Assembly (NCBI GenBank): GCA_039583875.1
Contig: CM077151.1
Span: 122,579,047-122,643,046 of the forward strand
Direction: 5' to 3'
DNA: 64,000 nucleotides
Source of the DNA: Platanthera guangdongensis
Taxonomy: Eukaryota > Streptophyta > Magnoliopsida > Asparagales > Orchidaceae
Made by a program: the position numbers and the translations under genes
Shown here: positions 46,083-54,968 of the stretch, piece after piece
Layout: each line of letters begins with the position of its first letter
Numbering within the stretch: position 1 is the first letter of the stretch
The notes under the pieces: generated by a model
What the model saw: only the letters and a program-made list of their open reading frames with translations
The model's database searches: none
What the model was told of the DNA's origin: nothing

Positions 46083-48125
46083 ATGGATGTGATGTCATCA
46101 ATGCTAGCTCGCAACAAGAAACCGCCAGAAGCGAAACAGAGCCGGAGCGAGAACTCGAATGATTCTGCCCGTCAGACTGCCAAGAAGACTGGGAAGCCGG
46201 AGACATCAGCGGCTTCTGGAGCTGAAAGGAGGCCGACAGAGATCGTCGGCGGACCATCGCAGGCCGCAGTAGATCCCAAAGCGGTTTCGAAGGCTGCTCC
46301 ACTGCAAACCGGGATTGCTAAATCCTTCGACGTGACTTTCTCTCCATCAGGAGAACCGCTCCTAAAAATTGGTGGGACGGAGGAGAAGAGTGTTGAGTCT
46401 GGGAAACCGTCCGAATTGCCGGGCAAAGTCGACTTAATCGTTGTGGATGACAACGAGCCGGAGAAGGCGCAGGAACCCGAGCGGACTTTGGTTGAACAGA
46501 GCAAGCGGACTGAAAAGGTGTTCGGCTCCCTGAAACGGCGGAAAGAAAGGAGCGAAACCCTTGAAGAAAGGATGAAGAGAAAGATGAGGAAGCTGCATGC
46601 CAGAAACCGGAACATTTCCGAAAAGACCGGCGCGGACAGTCTGCAACACAGGCCGCACGAGAAGGAGGTACCCGAGGACCCGGCTACACCGGATCACAAG
46701 CCGAGCGAACTGGAGAATACGCCAGCGGTTAGCGACTCGCTCAGCGAGCTCCTGAAGGGCATGGAGACTCTCCAGCGGCAAGACGCGCTATTGTCGACAC
46801 CAGCGGCCTCTGAGGAGGTTGACCGCCCGGACATACAGGTTATTGGGGAGAAGCCTGGCGAACCGGCTTCCGCGGCTTCTGAAGGAGCCGAGAAACTGAA
46901 GCTCCGCGAGAAGATGGAGGAGATGAAGAAACTGATCGCCGAGAAGCCAGTGGCGACCACACATCCATTGCTGCAAGGTAAACACCGGTACGTTAGGCGA
47001 ATTATTAAATTCTACAAGTCGCGGTCAAGGAAGAAGGGGGCGAATATAATATTAAATCCGCCGGCCAGCTTTTTCCTGACCACGGCTCAACTGAAAAGCC
47101 GAGCTAAGGAAACCGAGCGGCTATGGAAAGAAAAGCTGAAGAGGATAGATCCTGAGCGGCTCAGGCGGCCAGTGATTAAAATCCATACCGCGGCCTCTGG
47201 AGAAGATAAACATCAAACCGGCGGTCTCATCCTACCGATTTCCTTACTAGAAGGTCGCAACAATCCGGCCGAACCTGACTGCGGTTTCTCTTCTGCAGGT
47301 GTACCGGAGACCGCGGTGAAACCGGGCGACTTGACGTCGTATTTGTCTATGCTGCCACCGCCTCCGCCTCCAAGTGTTCGCGAGAAGGAGATGGCCGACT
47401 TCCAGAAGGACGTCGGCATGCTGCAGGCGGCTTTGGACGCGGCCACCGAAACCCTGCGGATTAAAGACGAACAGCAGCGGGTTGCCCAGGAGGCTGCGGA
47501 AAAAAGGATCCAAGAGCTGCAAACCACCCTGGAGCGAGAGACCGCAAGGTTGCAAACTGCGCTCGAGCAGGAGACCGCGAGGATGAAGACTGCGATGGAA
47601 CAAGAGACTGCCAGGCTCCAGACCGCGAGGAAGGAAGAGACCGCCAGGCTCCAGACCGCGATGGAAACCGCTGAGGCGAAGATTGCTGAGATGCAGGTCG
47701 CCTTGGAGCAGGAGAGGGCGGAGAAGTACTTGCTGATGGCCGCGCGGCTGGAAGGTGACAGAGAAGAGATCCCACATGTGCAAGGCGGCGAGAACCAAGA
47801 CCTGCCGGCGGAGACCGGCGGAGAACAGCGGCCTGCACTACCAACTCCTGCAGAGTTGCCGGGTACTAGCCGCCCGGCCTCTGGCGAGAGTTCGCATCCT
47901 CCGGTGGCCGCGGCGCCTAACCAGGTCGTAGTTCCAAGCGGTCTGGGGGCCCAGGCGATCCACATGATACCGTTTGCGAGAGTTGAGCGAGACGCTGCGC
48001 GAGTTCATCGGTCTCTGCATGCGCTTCATAATCTGGTTAGCCAGGTGTACGTTGCGATTGTGCAGACCGGTGAACAGGTCGCGCACATAGGAAGAGACAG
48101 GCCGGAAGACGACAAACGATCCTGA
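46083..48125 (+). CDS. Antisense gene 1 of element F, coiled-coil protein (680 aa)
   Basis: An uninterrupted + strand ORF, ATG at 46083 (MDVMSSMLARNKKPPEAKQS), stop at 48123-48125. It runs opposite to gag. Residues about 140-175 are strongly basic (LKRRKERSETLEERMKRKMR), a possible nuclear signal. A helical segment lies near residues 280-295 and a PPPPPP run near residue 424. A long coiled coil follows at about 440-560. Within it, 47532-47663 encodes four 11-residue repeats of the type EQETARLQTAL. The C-terminus is helical (VERDAARVHRSLHALHNLV). A possible intron, 46978-47298 (CAAG/GTAAAC ... TTCTGCAG/GT, 321 nt, divisible by 3, no stop), would remove 107 residues; both forms stay in frame. 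I do not recognise a family. Antisense ORFs of Tat elements are known, but this one I cannot match. Confidence 0.7.
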   Translation: MDVMSSMLARNKKPPEAKQSRSENSNDSARQTAKKTGKPETSAASGAERRPTEIVGGPSQAAVDPKAVSKAAPLQTGIAKSFDVTFSPSGEPLLKIGGTEEKSVESGKPSELPGKVDLIVVDDNEPEKAQEPERTLVEQSKRTEKVFGSLKRRKERSETLEERMKRKMRKLHARNRNISEKTGADSLQHRPHEKEVPEDPATPDHKPSELENTPAVSDSLSELLKGMETLQRQDALLSTPAASEEVDRPDIQVIGEKPGEPASAASEGAEKLKLREKMEEMKKLIAEKPVATTHPLLQGKHRYVRRIIKFYKSRSRKKGANIILNPPASFFLTTAQLKSRAKETERLWKEKLKRIDPERLRRPVIKIHTAASGEDKHQTGGLILPISLLEGRNNPAEPDCGFSSAGVPETAVKPGDLTSYLSMLPPPPPPSVREKEMADFQKDVGMLQAALDAATETLRIKDEQQRVAQEAAEKRIQELQTTLERETARLQTALEQETARMKTAMEQETARLQTARKEETARLQTAMETAEAKIAEMQVALEQERAEKYLLMAARLEGDREEIPHVQGGENQDLPAETGGEQRPALPTPAELPGTSRPASGESSHPPVAAAPNQVVVPSGLGAQAIHMIPFARVERDAARVHRSLHALHNLVSQVYVAIVQTGEQVAHIGRDRPEDDKRS

Positions 48126-48539
48126 GCGACTTGAGAGATTTAAGCCGCGCGGACAATTGAAATATTATGTTGTAATATATATTTTTTCTCTGGATGTTGA
48201 ACAATTTGATTGCTGTAAACTGTTGTATTTTATTATGCTGCGAACTGAATGCGGCTTATGCGGTTTGTATTTATAATCCACATGTCTGCTGCTTATTCTG
48301 AGAAATTTAAAGTTTTGGAAAGTAGCCGCGCGGTCTGGCGAACAGTACGCCGGCTTGAATACTTGATATCCACATGATTCGCCATAGAATATTTCTAAGT
48401 GCAGGGAAATAGCCGTGCGGACTGATGGGCTAAACGGCGGCTTGGTCACTAAGCTGTTCTGCACTTCCAGCAGACTTAGGCCGCGCGGCGTGACAACTAG
48501 CCGCGATTTGACGTTGGGCACTGTAGCTTCACGGATTTT
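48126..48539. other. Spacer between antisense genes 1 and 2 of element F
   Basis: AT-richer than the genes on either side. Contains motif copies GCCGCGCGG at about 48144, 48324 and 48482, and GCCGTGCGG near 48412. It likely holds the 3' end of gene 1 and the promoter of gene 2. No gene is seen. Confidence 0.6.
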
Positions 48540-48540
48540 C

Positions 48541-48548
48541 TATAAATA
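48541..48548 (+). promoter_or_regulatory. Candidate TATA box for antisense gene 2 of element F
   Basis: TATAAATA in TTTTCTATAAATAGCGCAG, 45 bp before the ATG at 48586. This is a textbook plant core promoter context and predicts a very short 5' leader. Confidence 0.7.
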
Positions 48549-48585
48549 GCGCAGACCCCGTAGATTTCATCACAAATCAAGAAGG

Positions 48586-50386
48586 ATGCGGGCTAAGTCC
48601 AAGTCGTTGCGGTCTGACAAGGCCACAGCCGTTAGGACAGACGCGGCCTCCGCCTTCCACTCAGCTGACCACAAAGAATGACGGCTTACAAAAGCCGAGC
48701 TGGATGACTTTGTCGAGAAACATATGCAAGGAAGTCCGCTGATCGCGCGGCTTCCTCGGCAGGATGAGCGGATTAACTCCTCCAACGCGAATCAGATCGC
48801 AGTCCCCATTGACCACTTCGACTGCGGCTTCAGCTTCCCGGTCTTGCTAGAGGCCGTAGCGGTCTTCGACCACTATGGAGTTGTGCCCGGACAACTTCCC
48901 CCAAACTCGATAGCCGCAATATACAGCTTCATCTCTTATCTGAGGTCAGAAAGAGTCCGCTTCACTATGAGGCTCTTCCGAGAATGCTTCTCGGTGCGGT
49001 CTATCCCGGACTCCGGGACAAAGATCTTCCGCGGGCACCTCTACTTCGGCTGCAGAGGGCTGAAGATAGTCAACTTGGCCAACAAGATCGCGAACTGGCC
49101 GGAGCGGTTTCTGATCTTCGAGGGAAACCTGGGGTTGCTGCCAGTCGACCCCCAAATCCGCGAAGAAGCCGCCTTTGGCAGCAGCGGCTTGGACGGCATG
49201 GAGAAGGAGATTTACGACTTCTTCAGGGGCGAGCGGCTTGATGTAAACCACTACATCCCGCTGCTGCCGTCGCTAGTAGGAGTCGAAGCGGAAGACAGTA
49301 AGTGTTAAGCCGGCCGACCTGAATTCTTAGCCGTGCGGCCTGAAAACTAACTTTGCCTTCTATCTTTGCAGCTGCTGTGGCGGTCCCGCTGAACAAGCCG
49401 CAGACTCCTGGCGGCTTGACCCTCACTCAAAGAGAAAAGAGAGCGAAGCGGGTCAAGCCGGCGCGAGTTGCGGAGGAGGAGGACTCGGACTCCTCTGGAG
49501 AGTTCATGCTGCAAGGAACCGGCAGCAGCCTGAAGGATGTCCACGGCGACCCGGCCTTGCGGTGGAGTCCGGACGGCAAGTCGGTGACGATCTCCACCGC
49601 CCTCCCCTACTGGGGAGCAGAAGAAGTAAGCCGCCATGCGAGCGCGGTTGGCGGCGCGCTGTACGGCAAGCGCAACTTGAGGGCTATGCGACGAGTTCCT
49701 CCGGACGACCTGCCGCGGCTAGCCGCGCAAGTCGGCGCGAGGAGCTTTGTGGCAAGTCACTTCATGGGGCTTGCCTACAAGCGGCTGATGAAGGAGAACA
49801 GCGGCCTGAAGACACAGTTAGGCGAGCAACAAGAAGAGAACAAGCGGCTTAAGGAAAAGGAGGCGGTAAGACATTACCGTTACCCGTGCGGTTTGAATTA
49901 TGTAACCGCGCGGCCTTACCTTTATCTTTTGTTTTGCAGGAAATGTACAACCCCGCCAACCCGATCTTCCAAGACCAAGTCTTCCCCCAACTCATCCAAG
50001 GAATCGATGGAGCGCTTAACCGCCTCCGGGACCTTGGCGGCTTGGCCACCGGCTTCACCGACTTCACATGCGCCGACATCTACCCTTCCCTGAAGGAGCA
50101 GGTGGCCGACGTCTATAAGTCGATCAAGGGCAAGGCCAAGGTCGGGGAAGAAGTCGTCGAGGTGGTGGGAGACGCCGTGGAAGAGGTCGGCCAGGGAAGT
50201 CGGAGTCCACGCACATTTCCTGAGTCCGGCGGCCAAGAGTCGGAGACCGCGCGGCCAGACTCGACATCTTCTGATGGTTCAGCGAGCTCCGTAACTAGCA
50301 GCGGGTATTCTTTATCATCTGTCGATGTTGGCGATGGCAGTGATTTGGACTCTCCTGCGACTAAGAAGCTCAAATCGGGCGATTAG
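48586..50386 (+). pseudogene. Antisense gene 2 of element F: three-exon gene with a Transposase_28-like region, one premature stop
   Basis: Predicted exons 48586-49297, 49372-49865 and 49940-50386 join in frame to 551 codons. Introns are 74 nt each: donors GTAAGT (49298) and GTAAGA (49866), acceptors TTTGCAG (to 49371) and TTTTGCAG (to 49939), with a branch-like CTAAC before the first acceptor. Exon 1 residues about 75-205 (FSFPVLLEAVAVFDHYGVVP, then NSIAAIYSFISYL and FRECFSVR) resemble the plant Transposase_28 or putative gypsy-type transposon family. Exon 2 ends in a coiled coil (LKTQLGEQQEENKRLKEKE). Exon 3 ends in an acidic/Ser-rich tail and KKLK. Codon 32 is TGA (48679-48681) where CGA would be expected; otherwise the frame is intact. 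No biochemical role is established. Confidence 0.75.
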
Positions 50387-51422
50387 AAAATTTATAACTT
50401 GTTTTGTATTTTTAACTTTTTTGAAATCGGCGGCATTGTTTTTGTAACCGCGCGATTAATATCTTGTAACACTTAATGACATAGTAATGAAGGCACTTTT
50501 ACCTTACTCTTTGTTGCATCTTACTTTTCTTACTTGACTAAGTCCGCGCGGTCTCAGTTTAGCTTCTGATTTAAAATATAAGTATGTAAACCGGCTGAGT
50601 TTGCGCTGCGACTTCAACAAAGCTATCCGCAAGAGAGAGATATTCCTTGCGATTTATACCGGAGTGCACGTCAACAATAAGCCGAGCGGCTAACAATTTA
50701 AACCGCAATTTTCCTTGATGAATTATTCAACGTTATCTGCTAGAAGAGCTGAATTGCCGCGGCTTGTTCATACTTAAACCGTGACCGCTAAGCCGCGCGG
50801 CCACCTGTCGCAGTCGGCAGACATCCACAACATTGAAATATTAGATTGCGGCTAGGGCGAACTTTGAAACGAATTGCCCACTTGATTAAAGGAACAGGAA
50901 AAGAGAAACAAGCATCGGCTTCCGATGACACAGACCGATATAGCCATATGGAAGCCGGGAACTCTTGTGACGATAGTTCGCTGATTTAGCTGATATAATT
51001 AATACCATAAGTCGGCAGATCAATAGCCAGGAATTAAGTGCCAGAAGCAGGTCGGGCGACCTCTTTTTCATATGAATAACAAACCGGCAATTGATATACA
51101 TAAGCCGAATAAGATACTGAATAGCGGATAGGCGGACGTAAGTCGGCCGAGTTCCCAAATATATTAATGATAATCCGGCCGGTAAGAACAGGAAAGTTAA
51201 AAAACTTAAGCCGGAATATGCAACCGGGCGGCTTGTGTAAATAATTATAAAACCTGCACAGGCCGCTAAATAAAACCGCGAGACAGCGGATAGGCGCGTG
51301 TTGTCCTGCAAAAATAGGTGAAGATATGCACTTATGTGTCAATGTGGGCAGGTGCGCGTGGCATTGCTTTCCACATAAAGAACACATAAGCGGGATCGAA
51401 ATTCTTAAATTCCATGACCAAT
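50387..51422. other. Noncoding region downstream of the antisense genes of element F
   Basis: No gene. Contains further CCGCGCGG-type motifs near 50448, 50543 and 50790 and a related CCGGGCGG near 51222. The - strand ORF at 50886-51311 has no recognisable product and is probably chance. Both the 3' end of antisense gene 2 and the 3' part of the - strand genomic RNA fall here. Confidence 0.6.
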
Positions 51423-51620
51423 GTCAAGCGGGACAAGTACGCAACGTCTGCGACTGAAGTCAAGCAGGACAAGTACGCAATGTCTGCGACCGAGATCAAG
51501 CGGGACAAGTACGTAAAGCCTGTCTGTGACTGAAGTCATGCGTGACGGGTACGCAATGCCTGCGACTGAAGGTCAAGCGGAAAACCCACTACACATCTGC
51601 TACTGAAGTCGAGCAGGATG
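51423..51620. repeat. Tandem minisatellite in element F
   Basis: About five units of 36-40 bp with consensus GTCAAGCGGGACAAGTACGC plus AATGTCTGCGACTGAA, starting at 51423, 51459 and 51495, then less regular to 51620. It lies just downstream of gag on the - strand. Tandem repeats at this place are known in Tat-lineage elements. Confidence 0.85.
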
Positions 51621-51902
51621 TGGAGGGCTTAAGAATTCGAAAGGGGCTCTTGCCCCTACATGCATGCATATAGGCATAAAGAGTAAAGCTAAAAATAAGC
51701 TTCAAATGAAAAAGTAACATTTGCATGATGTTAAGGAAGTGAAAAAGGATATATATTTGTAGCTTTATCATGCCTTATTAATACCGATTGCGAAGGAGAT
51801 GTTATGTATTATTCTGAACACAACCACTTTTCATTATAGAAAGAGAGAGGAATCACTGCTTGAATTATTGAGCAAGAAATGAAAGATTGCCTTAGAGAGT
51901 TA

Positions 51903-53012
51903 CTAAATAACATATTCTTGCAACTTTCCAGCTCTTACAAGTTGATTAGCCAATTTCCTGAGAGATATGCAATCTTCTGCTAGATGACCAATATCTTTAT
52001 GATACTTGCAAAAAAGTTGCTCGTGCCGATACTTGATTTTGGATTTCATACGCCGAGGCTTCTTGAACTCAGGCATTCCCTGAATGATTATCAAAAGATC
52101 TTCCATAGGAATTTTAAACTTAACATATTTACCTGAACCTTTTTCATACTTTGGAATTTTATCCTGGAGAATATAAGGAGACTTGCAGTATTCAACTTGC
52201 AAAACATCTTGTGAGTAAATAGATTGCTGTTGACCAGAAGTCCCTTGAGATTGTTTGGCCATTTGATTCAGAAATGAAACATAACCTTTATTTGCCTCTT
52301 CGCCCATTATGAATGCATTAACTATATCAATAAGATCTCCGTAGCTCTTGGGATATTTTGTGGTGAGCTTGAATTTCAATGGGCCTTCTTGGAGTGCATT
52401 TATGAAAGCATACAAGTAATAGTCTTGATGGACGCTACAAATATCTAAAACCTCCTTTTGAAACAGATCAACAAAATCTGGATTAGACTCGTCAATTCCT
52501 TGCTTGATTCGGAAGAGAGCTCCAAAGTCTCTTTTCCGCTTCCTGTAAATAGCGAATCTAGAAATAAATTGACTTCGAAGATCCTTAAAGCTGGTTACTG
52601 ATCGAGGTGGGAGGCTATAAAACCATTCTCTTGCAACATTGCCAAAAGACATAACGAAGAGTTTGCATTTTACTCCATTTGACACTTTTCTCAATGAAAT
52701 AGCTGATTCAAAAGCTTGCAAATGAGAAAACGGATCATCACATCCAGAATACTCCGGGAGACGCGGTACTCTGAAGTTATCGGAGACAGTATCCCACTGA
52801 ATTCGATCAATGAATGGAGAAGGGGCCTCTTCTTCGTCCTCATAAAGAGGTTCATTTGCAACAGATTCTAGGCCACGCTCAACACTGTCTGCAAAAATTT
52901 CTCTATGAGGGTCAACAACCTCACTATTAAGATACGAGCAACCCTGCACTTCTGAGAGATCTGTAGTCACTGAGATGCGGCTCGATTTATCATGACCCTT
53001 TGCAGGATTCAT
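51903..53012 (-). CDS. gag of element F (369 aa), intact
   Basis: The ATG at 53012 (MNPAKGHDKSSRISV) is chosen; an upstream in-frame TTG gives no better start. The Retrotrans_gag capsid is clear: PRLPEYSGCDDPFSHLQAFE, FVMSFGNVAREWFYSLPP, SFKDLRSQFISRFA and VDLFQKEVLDI. The C-terminus has the Tat-type motif CKYHKDIGHLAEDC followed by LRKLANQLVRAGKLQEYVI, then stop. No protease or RT follows. A splice-acceptor-like TCTCTTTTCAG lies one base before the ATG. The ORF has no defects, so the element could still supply its own capsid while borrowing pol enzymes from an autonomous Tat element. Confidence 0.9.
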   Translation of the reverse strand: MNPAKGHDKSSRISVTTDLSEVQGCSYLNSEVVDPHREIFADSVERGLESVANEPLYEDEEEAPSPFIDRIQWDTVSDNFRVPRLPEYSGCDDPFSHLQAFESAISLRKVSNGVKCKLFVMSFGNVAREWFYSLPPRSVTSFKDLRSQFISRFAIYRKRKRDFGALFRIKQGIDESNPDFVDLFQKEVLDICSVHQDYYLYAFINALQEGPLKFKLTTKYPKSYGDLIDIVNAFIMGEEANKGYVSFLNQMAKQSQGTSGQQQSIYSQDVLQVEYCKSPYILQDKIPKYEKGSGKYVKFKIPMEDLLIIIQGMPEFKKPRRMKSKIKYRHEQLFCKYHKDIGHLAEDCISLRKLANQLVRAGKLQEYVI

Positions 53013-53288
53013 CCTGAAAAGAGAGAAATAGCCGAACTTTTGCAAGAGACCGCAGAACAGCGGCGGCTTAACGTGGCGGCTAGACGATTCTGCAAACCGA
53101 TAAGAAGACCGGCTGAAAAGAGAGCGGATAGAATGCCAGGTTCCGCAGCACTGCAGGTGGGCTGAAAACCTTAGCCGGCGAAACCGCGGCTTGCCCGACA
53201 GGCCGCCGAACTCTAGAGGATAGAGCGGTCTAATTAGCTAGACCGCTGATTTCATCGATTAGTCGAGATCTGAAGGCCGCGTGTTAAC
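53013..53288 (-). other. 5' leader of element F
   Basis: Lies between the 5' LTR and gag, and is GC-rich. I could not match the first bases after the LTR (- strand GTTAACACGCGGCC) to a common plant tRNA, so the primer site is unresolved. Confidence 0.5.
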
Positions 53289-53951
53289 TGTTGATGCACG
53301 AAAACGGACAGGGAGTCGGGCACCACCAGCTAACGGTTCGAACACCGGGGAATAGGGAAGGAAAGGAGAAGACTGTCGACTAATCGGTTACTAGCGGTCG
53401 CGGCTAAAGGGCAGAAAAGAGGAGGGGCCGCTGGCAGCGGCAACAGCAGAGTTCGCCCGCCGCGGCTTAAATGCCACTCCTGCGGAGGGCTTTCCTTTAC
53501 TTAAAAATGAGACAGTTACAACGAGTAAAAGGAGAAGCCGGACGGACTACAAGCCGCAATACACTAGACTTGAGACCGCAGCTCTTAACAGGCGAGCTAC
53601 TGGATCCCAGTCATGGTGTCTTGGGGAGTGCACCCTCCCCCTATTTATAGGCTCGGGGGCCTGCCCAAACGGGCAGGGCTAAAATTACCGGCTGCCCGGG
53701 GTACAGGAGAACCGGGCAGAGGTGAGGGGAAGCAAAAGAGAGAGAAACAAGAAAGGAGGGAAGCCGCGCGGCCTGGCGGATTCCTCCTGGCGAGCTGACG
53801 GCTGAGTCCTTAGGCCTTGCCGCTGAGCAGGGTCGGCGTTGGCAGCGGCCTGACATGGAGACCGCCCGGCTTGGGAGGCTTGGCGGCTTGAGTAGGCAGG
53901 CCGCCCGGTCTGGAAAGCTGCGCGGGCAGGTCGCGGATTCCGGGCTTATCA
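53289..53951 (-). repeat. 5' LTR of element F
   Basis: 663 bp, the same length as 45266-45928 with four substitutions. The target duplication TTTTT follows at 53952-53956, after which ORF3 of B resumes. Confidence 0.95.
53642..53649 (-). promoter_or_regulatory. TATA box in the 5' LTR of element F
   Basis: - strand TATAAATA, about 350 bp into the LTR, the likely promoter of the gag transcript. Confidence 0.75.
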
Positions 53952-53956
53952 TTTTT

Positions 53957-54507
53957 ATTAATCAAATCAGAGAAAACTTCTCCCCAGTTTAGTTGTTTCT
54001 TGTCCACCAGGGCACCCATCAGACAGAGCTGATACCTAGATATGGTATCATGAGCTGAGTGTTTTGCCAGCAACACTTTTCCAACAACATCAGCTAGAAA
54101 TCTGTACTCAACAGACAGATTTTTCTTAAGCAATTTGCTAGGGTTTGCTTCAAAATGTCCCATCCTTTCAAGCATATTAGAAAACTCCTCTCCAGAAAGC
54201 TCCACAGAATCTTCTCCAGATTTTAATTGAAAAACCTCTGTCAAAGCAGCAGGTGTTACGGATACCTGGGTTCCTGAGATGCTTCCAACCACTGTATTCT
54301 GATCCAGGTTATGGGCAGTATACACCCATTCCTTTATCTCATCTGCAGCTAATTTGATCCTTGTAGTCATTATAGTAACTAGCTGTTGATCTTTGAAAAG
54401 TTCCAGAATCTCCTTGAAGATTTGATCACTGTTGTTGAAAGAATCCATGTCGATATCAAATACAGTGTCAAATTTCATTACGGCCAAGATGGCGACTGAA
54501 ACTGCCA
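53957..54507 (-). pseudogene. ORF3 of element B, N-terminal segment
   Basis: Starts at the ATG at 54507 (MAVSVAILAVMKFDTVFDID) and runs about 183 residues (FKEILELFKDQQLVTIMTTR; AEYR-like helical blocks; NWGEVFSDLINKN) until element F interrupts it. It lies 461 bp after the pol stop, so stop read-through from pol is not possible. A TTTTTGCAG/G splice-acceptor-like sequence sits about 7 bases before the ATG, which suggests expression from a spliced RNA. The N-terminus is mildly hydrophobic but too short and interrupted by charges for a clear signal peptide. The function of ORF3 in such Copia elements is not established. Confidence 0.7.
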
Positions 54508-54968
54508 TTGATTCCTGCAAAAATGAACAAATAAACGACCAAGTATAGAGAAGTTTGGAGGGAAAGAGAAAATTTGCAGAGAGTATGAATGCGCAAGTTG
54601 AGAACGACGGCCGAAAAATGAGTTTTATATTAGGGTTCGATGCAGAAAAGGAAAGATCGTTGAACTCTGTTTGACGATCTGGGCTTCTAAAGGAAACTGA
54701 AAGGTCATCAATATCGTCGATCTCCGTTCGACGATATTGGAGAGCGTCGAGCTCCGTTCGATGATCGCTGACCTGAAGAAAGATAGTTTAGCACTATCTG
54801 AGAAGCACTGAACTCTGGTCGACGATTTCGGAAGTCGTCGATCTCCGTTCGACGATCTGGGGGAAAATCGTCGAGCACAGTTCAGAGACCAAAAACACTC
54901 TATACACTAGAAAAAGCACTTTGATTTTCCTAGTCTTGGTCATTTTTATAATTTTAAAATCTTGGATC
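54508..54968. other. pol-ORF3 spacer of element B with inverted repeats
   Basis: Noncoding. 54660-54880 holds several copies of the B-family motif (ATCGTCGA-TCTCCGT-TCGACGAT and variants), the same type found in the LTR and in gag. It may hold signals for ORF3 expression. Confidence 0.65.

Larger units (their letters stand above)
45266..53951 (-). mobile_element. Young non-autonomous Tat-like element F (gag only) with antisense genes
   Basis: Two 663-bp LTRs (45266-45928 and 53289-53951) differ at only 4 positions and are flanked by TTTTT (45261-45265 and 53952-53956). The - strand orientation is supported by TATAAATA in the LTR, a purine stretch next to the left LTR and a - strand gag at 51903-53012. 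No protease, RT or integrase is present, so it depends on other elements. The + strand carries two genes (46083-48125 and 48586-50386) with TATA boxes. The element is GC-rich compared with everything around it. The gag zinc motif and antisense ORFs resemble the Tat lineage, where antisense ORFs are known (for example in Grande). Confidence 0.9.

Noticed and set aside
46172..46781. - strand ORFs opposite antisense gene 1 (also 47213-47965)
   Set aside because: Shadows of a GC-rich coding strand; Ser/Phe/Leu-rich with no domain and no start context, and they do not continue into gag.
46978..47298. Possible intron in antisense gene 1 of element F
   Set aside because: Donor and acceptor fit, but the segment is open, divisible by three and codes for normal-looking protein, so I kept the unspliced ORF as the main model.
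50886..51387. - strand ORFs of 141 and 117 residues in element F
   Set aside because: Two overlapping frames with no recognised motif in a noncoding region; hydrophobic content looks accidental.
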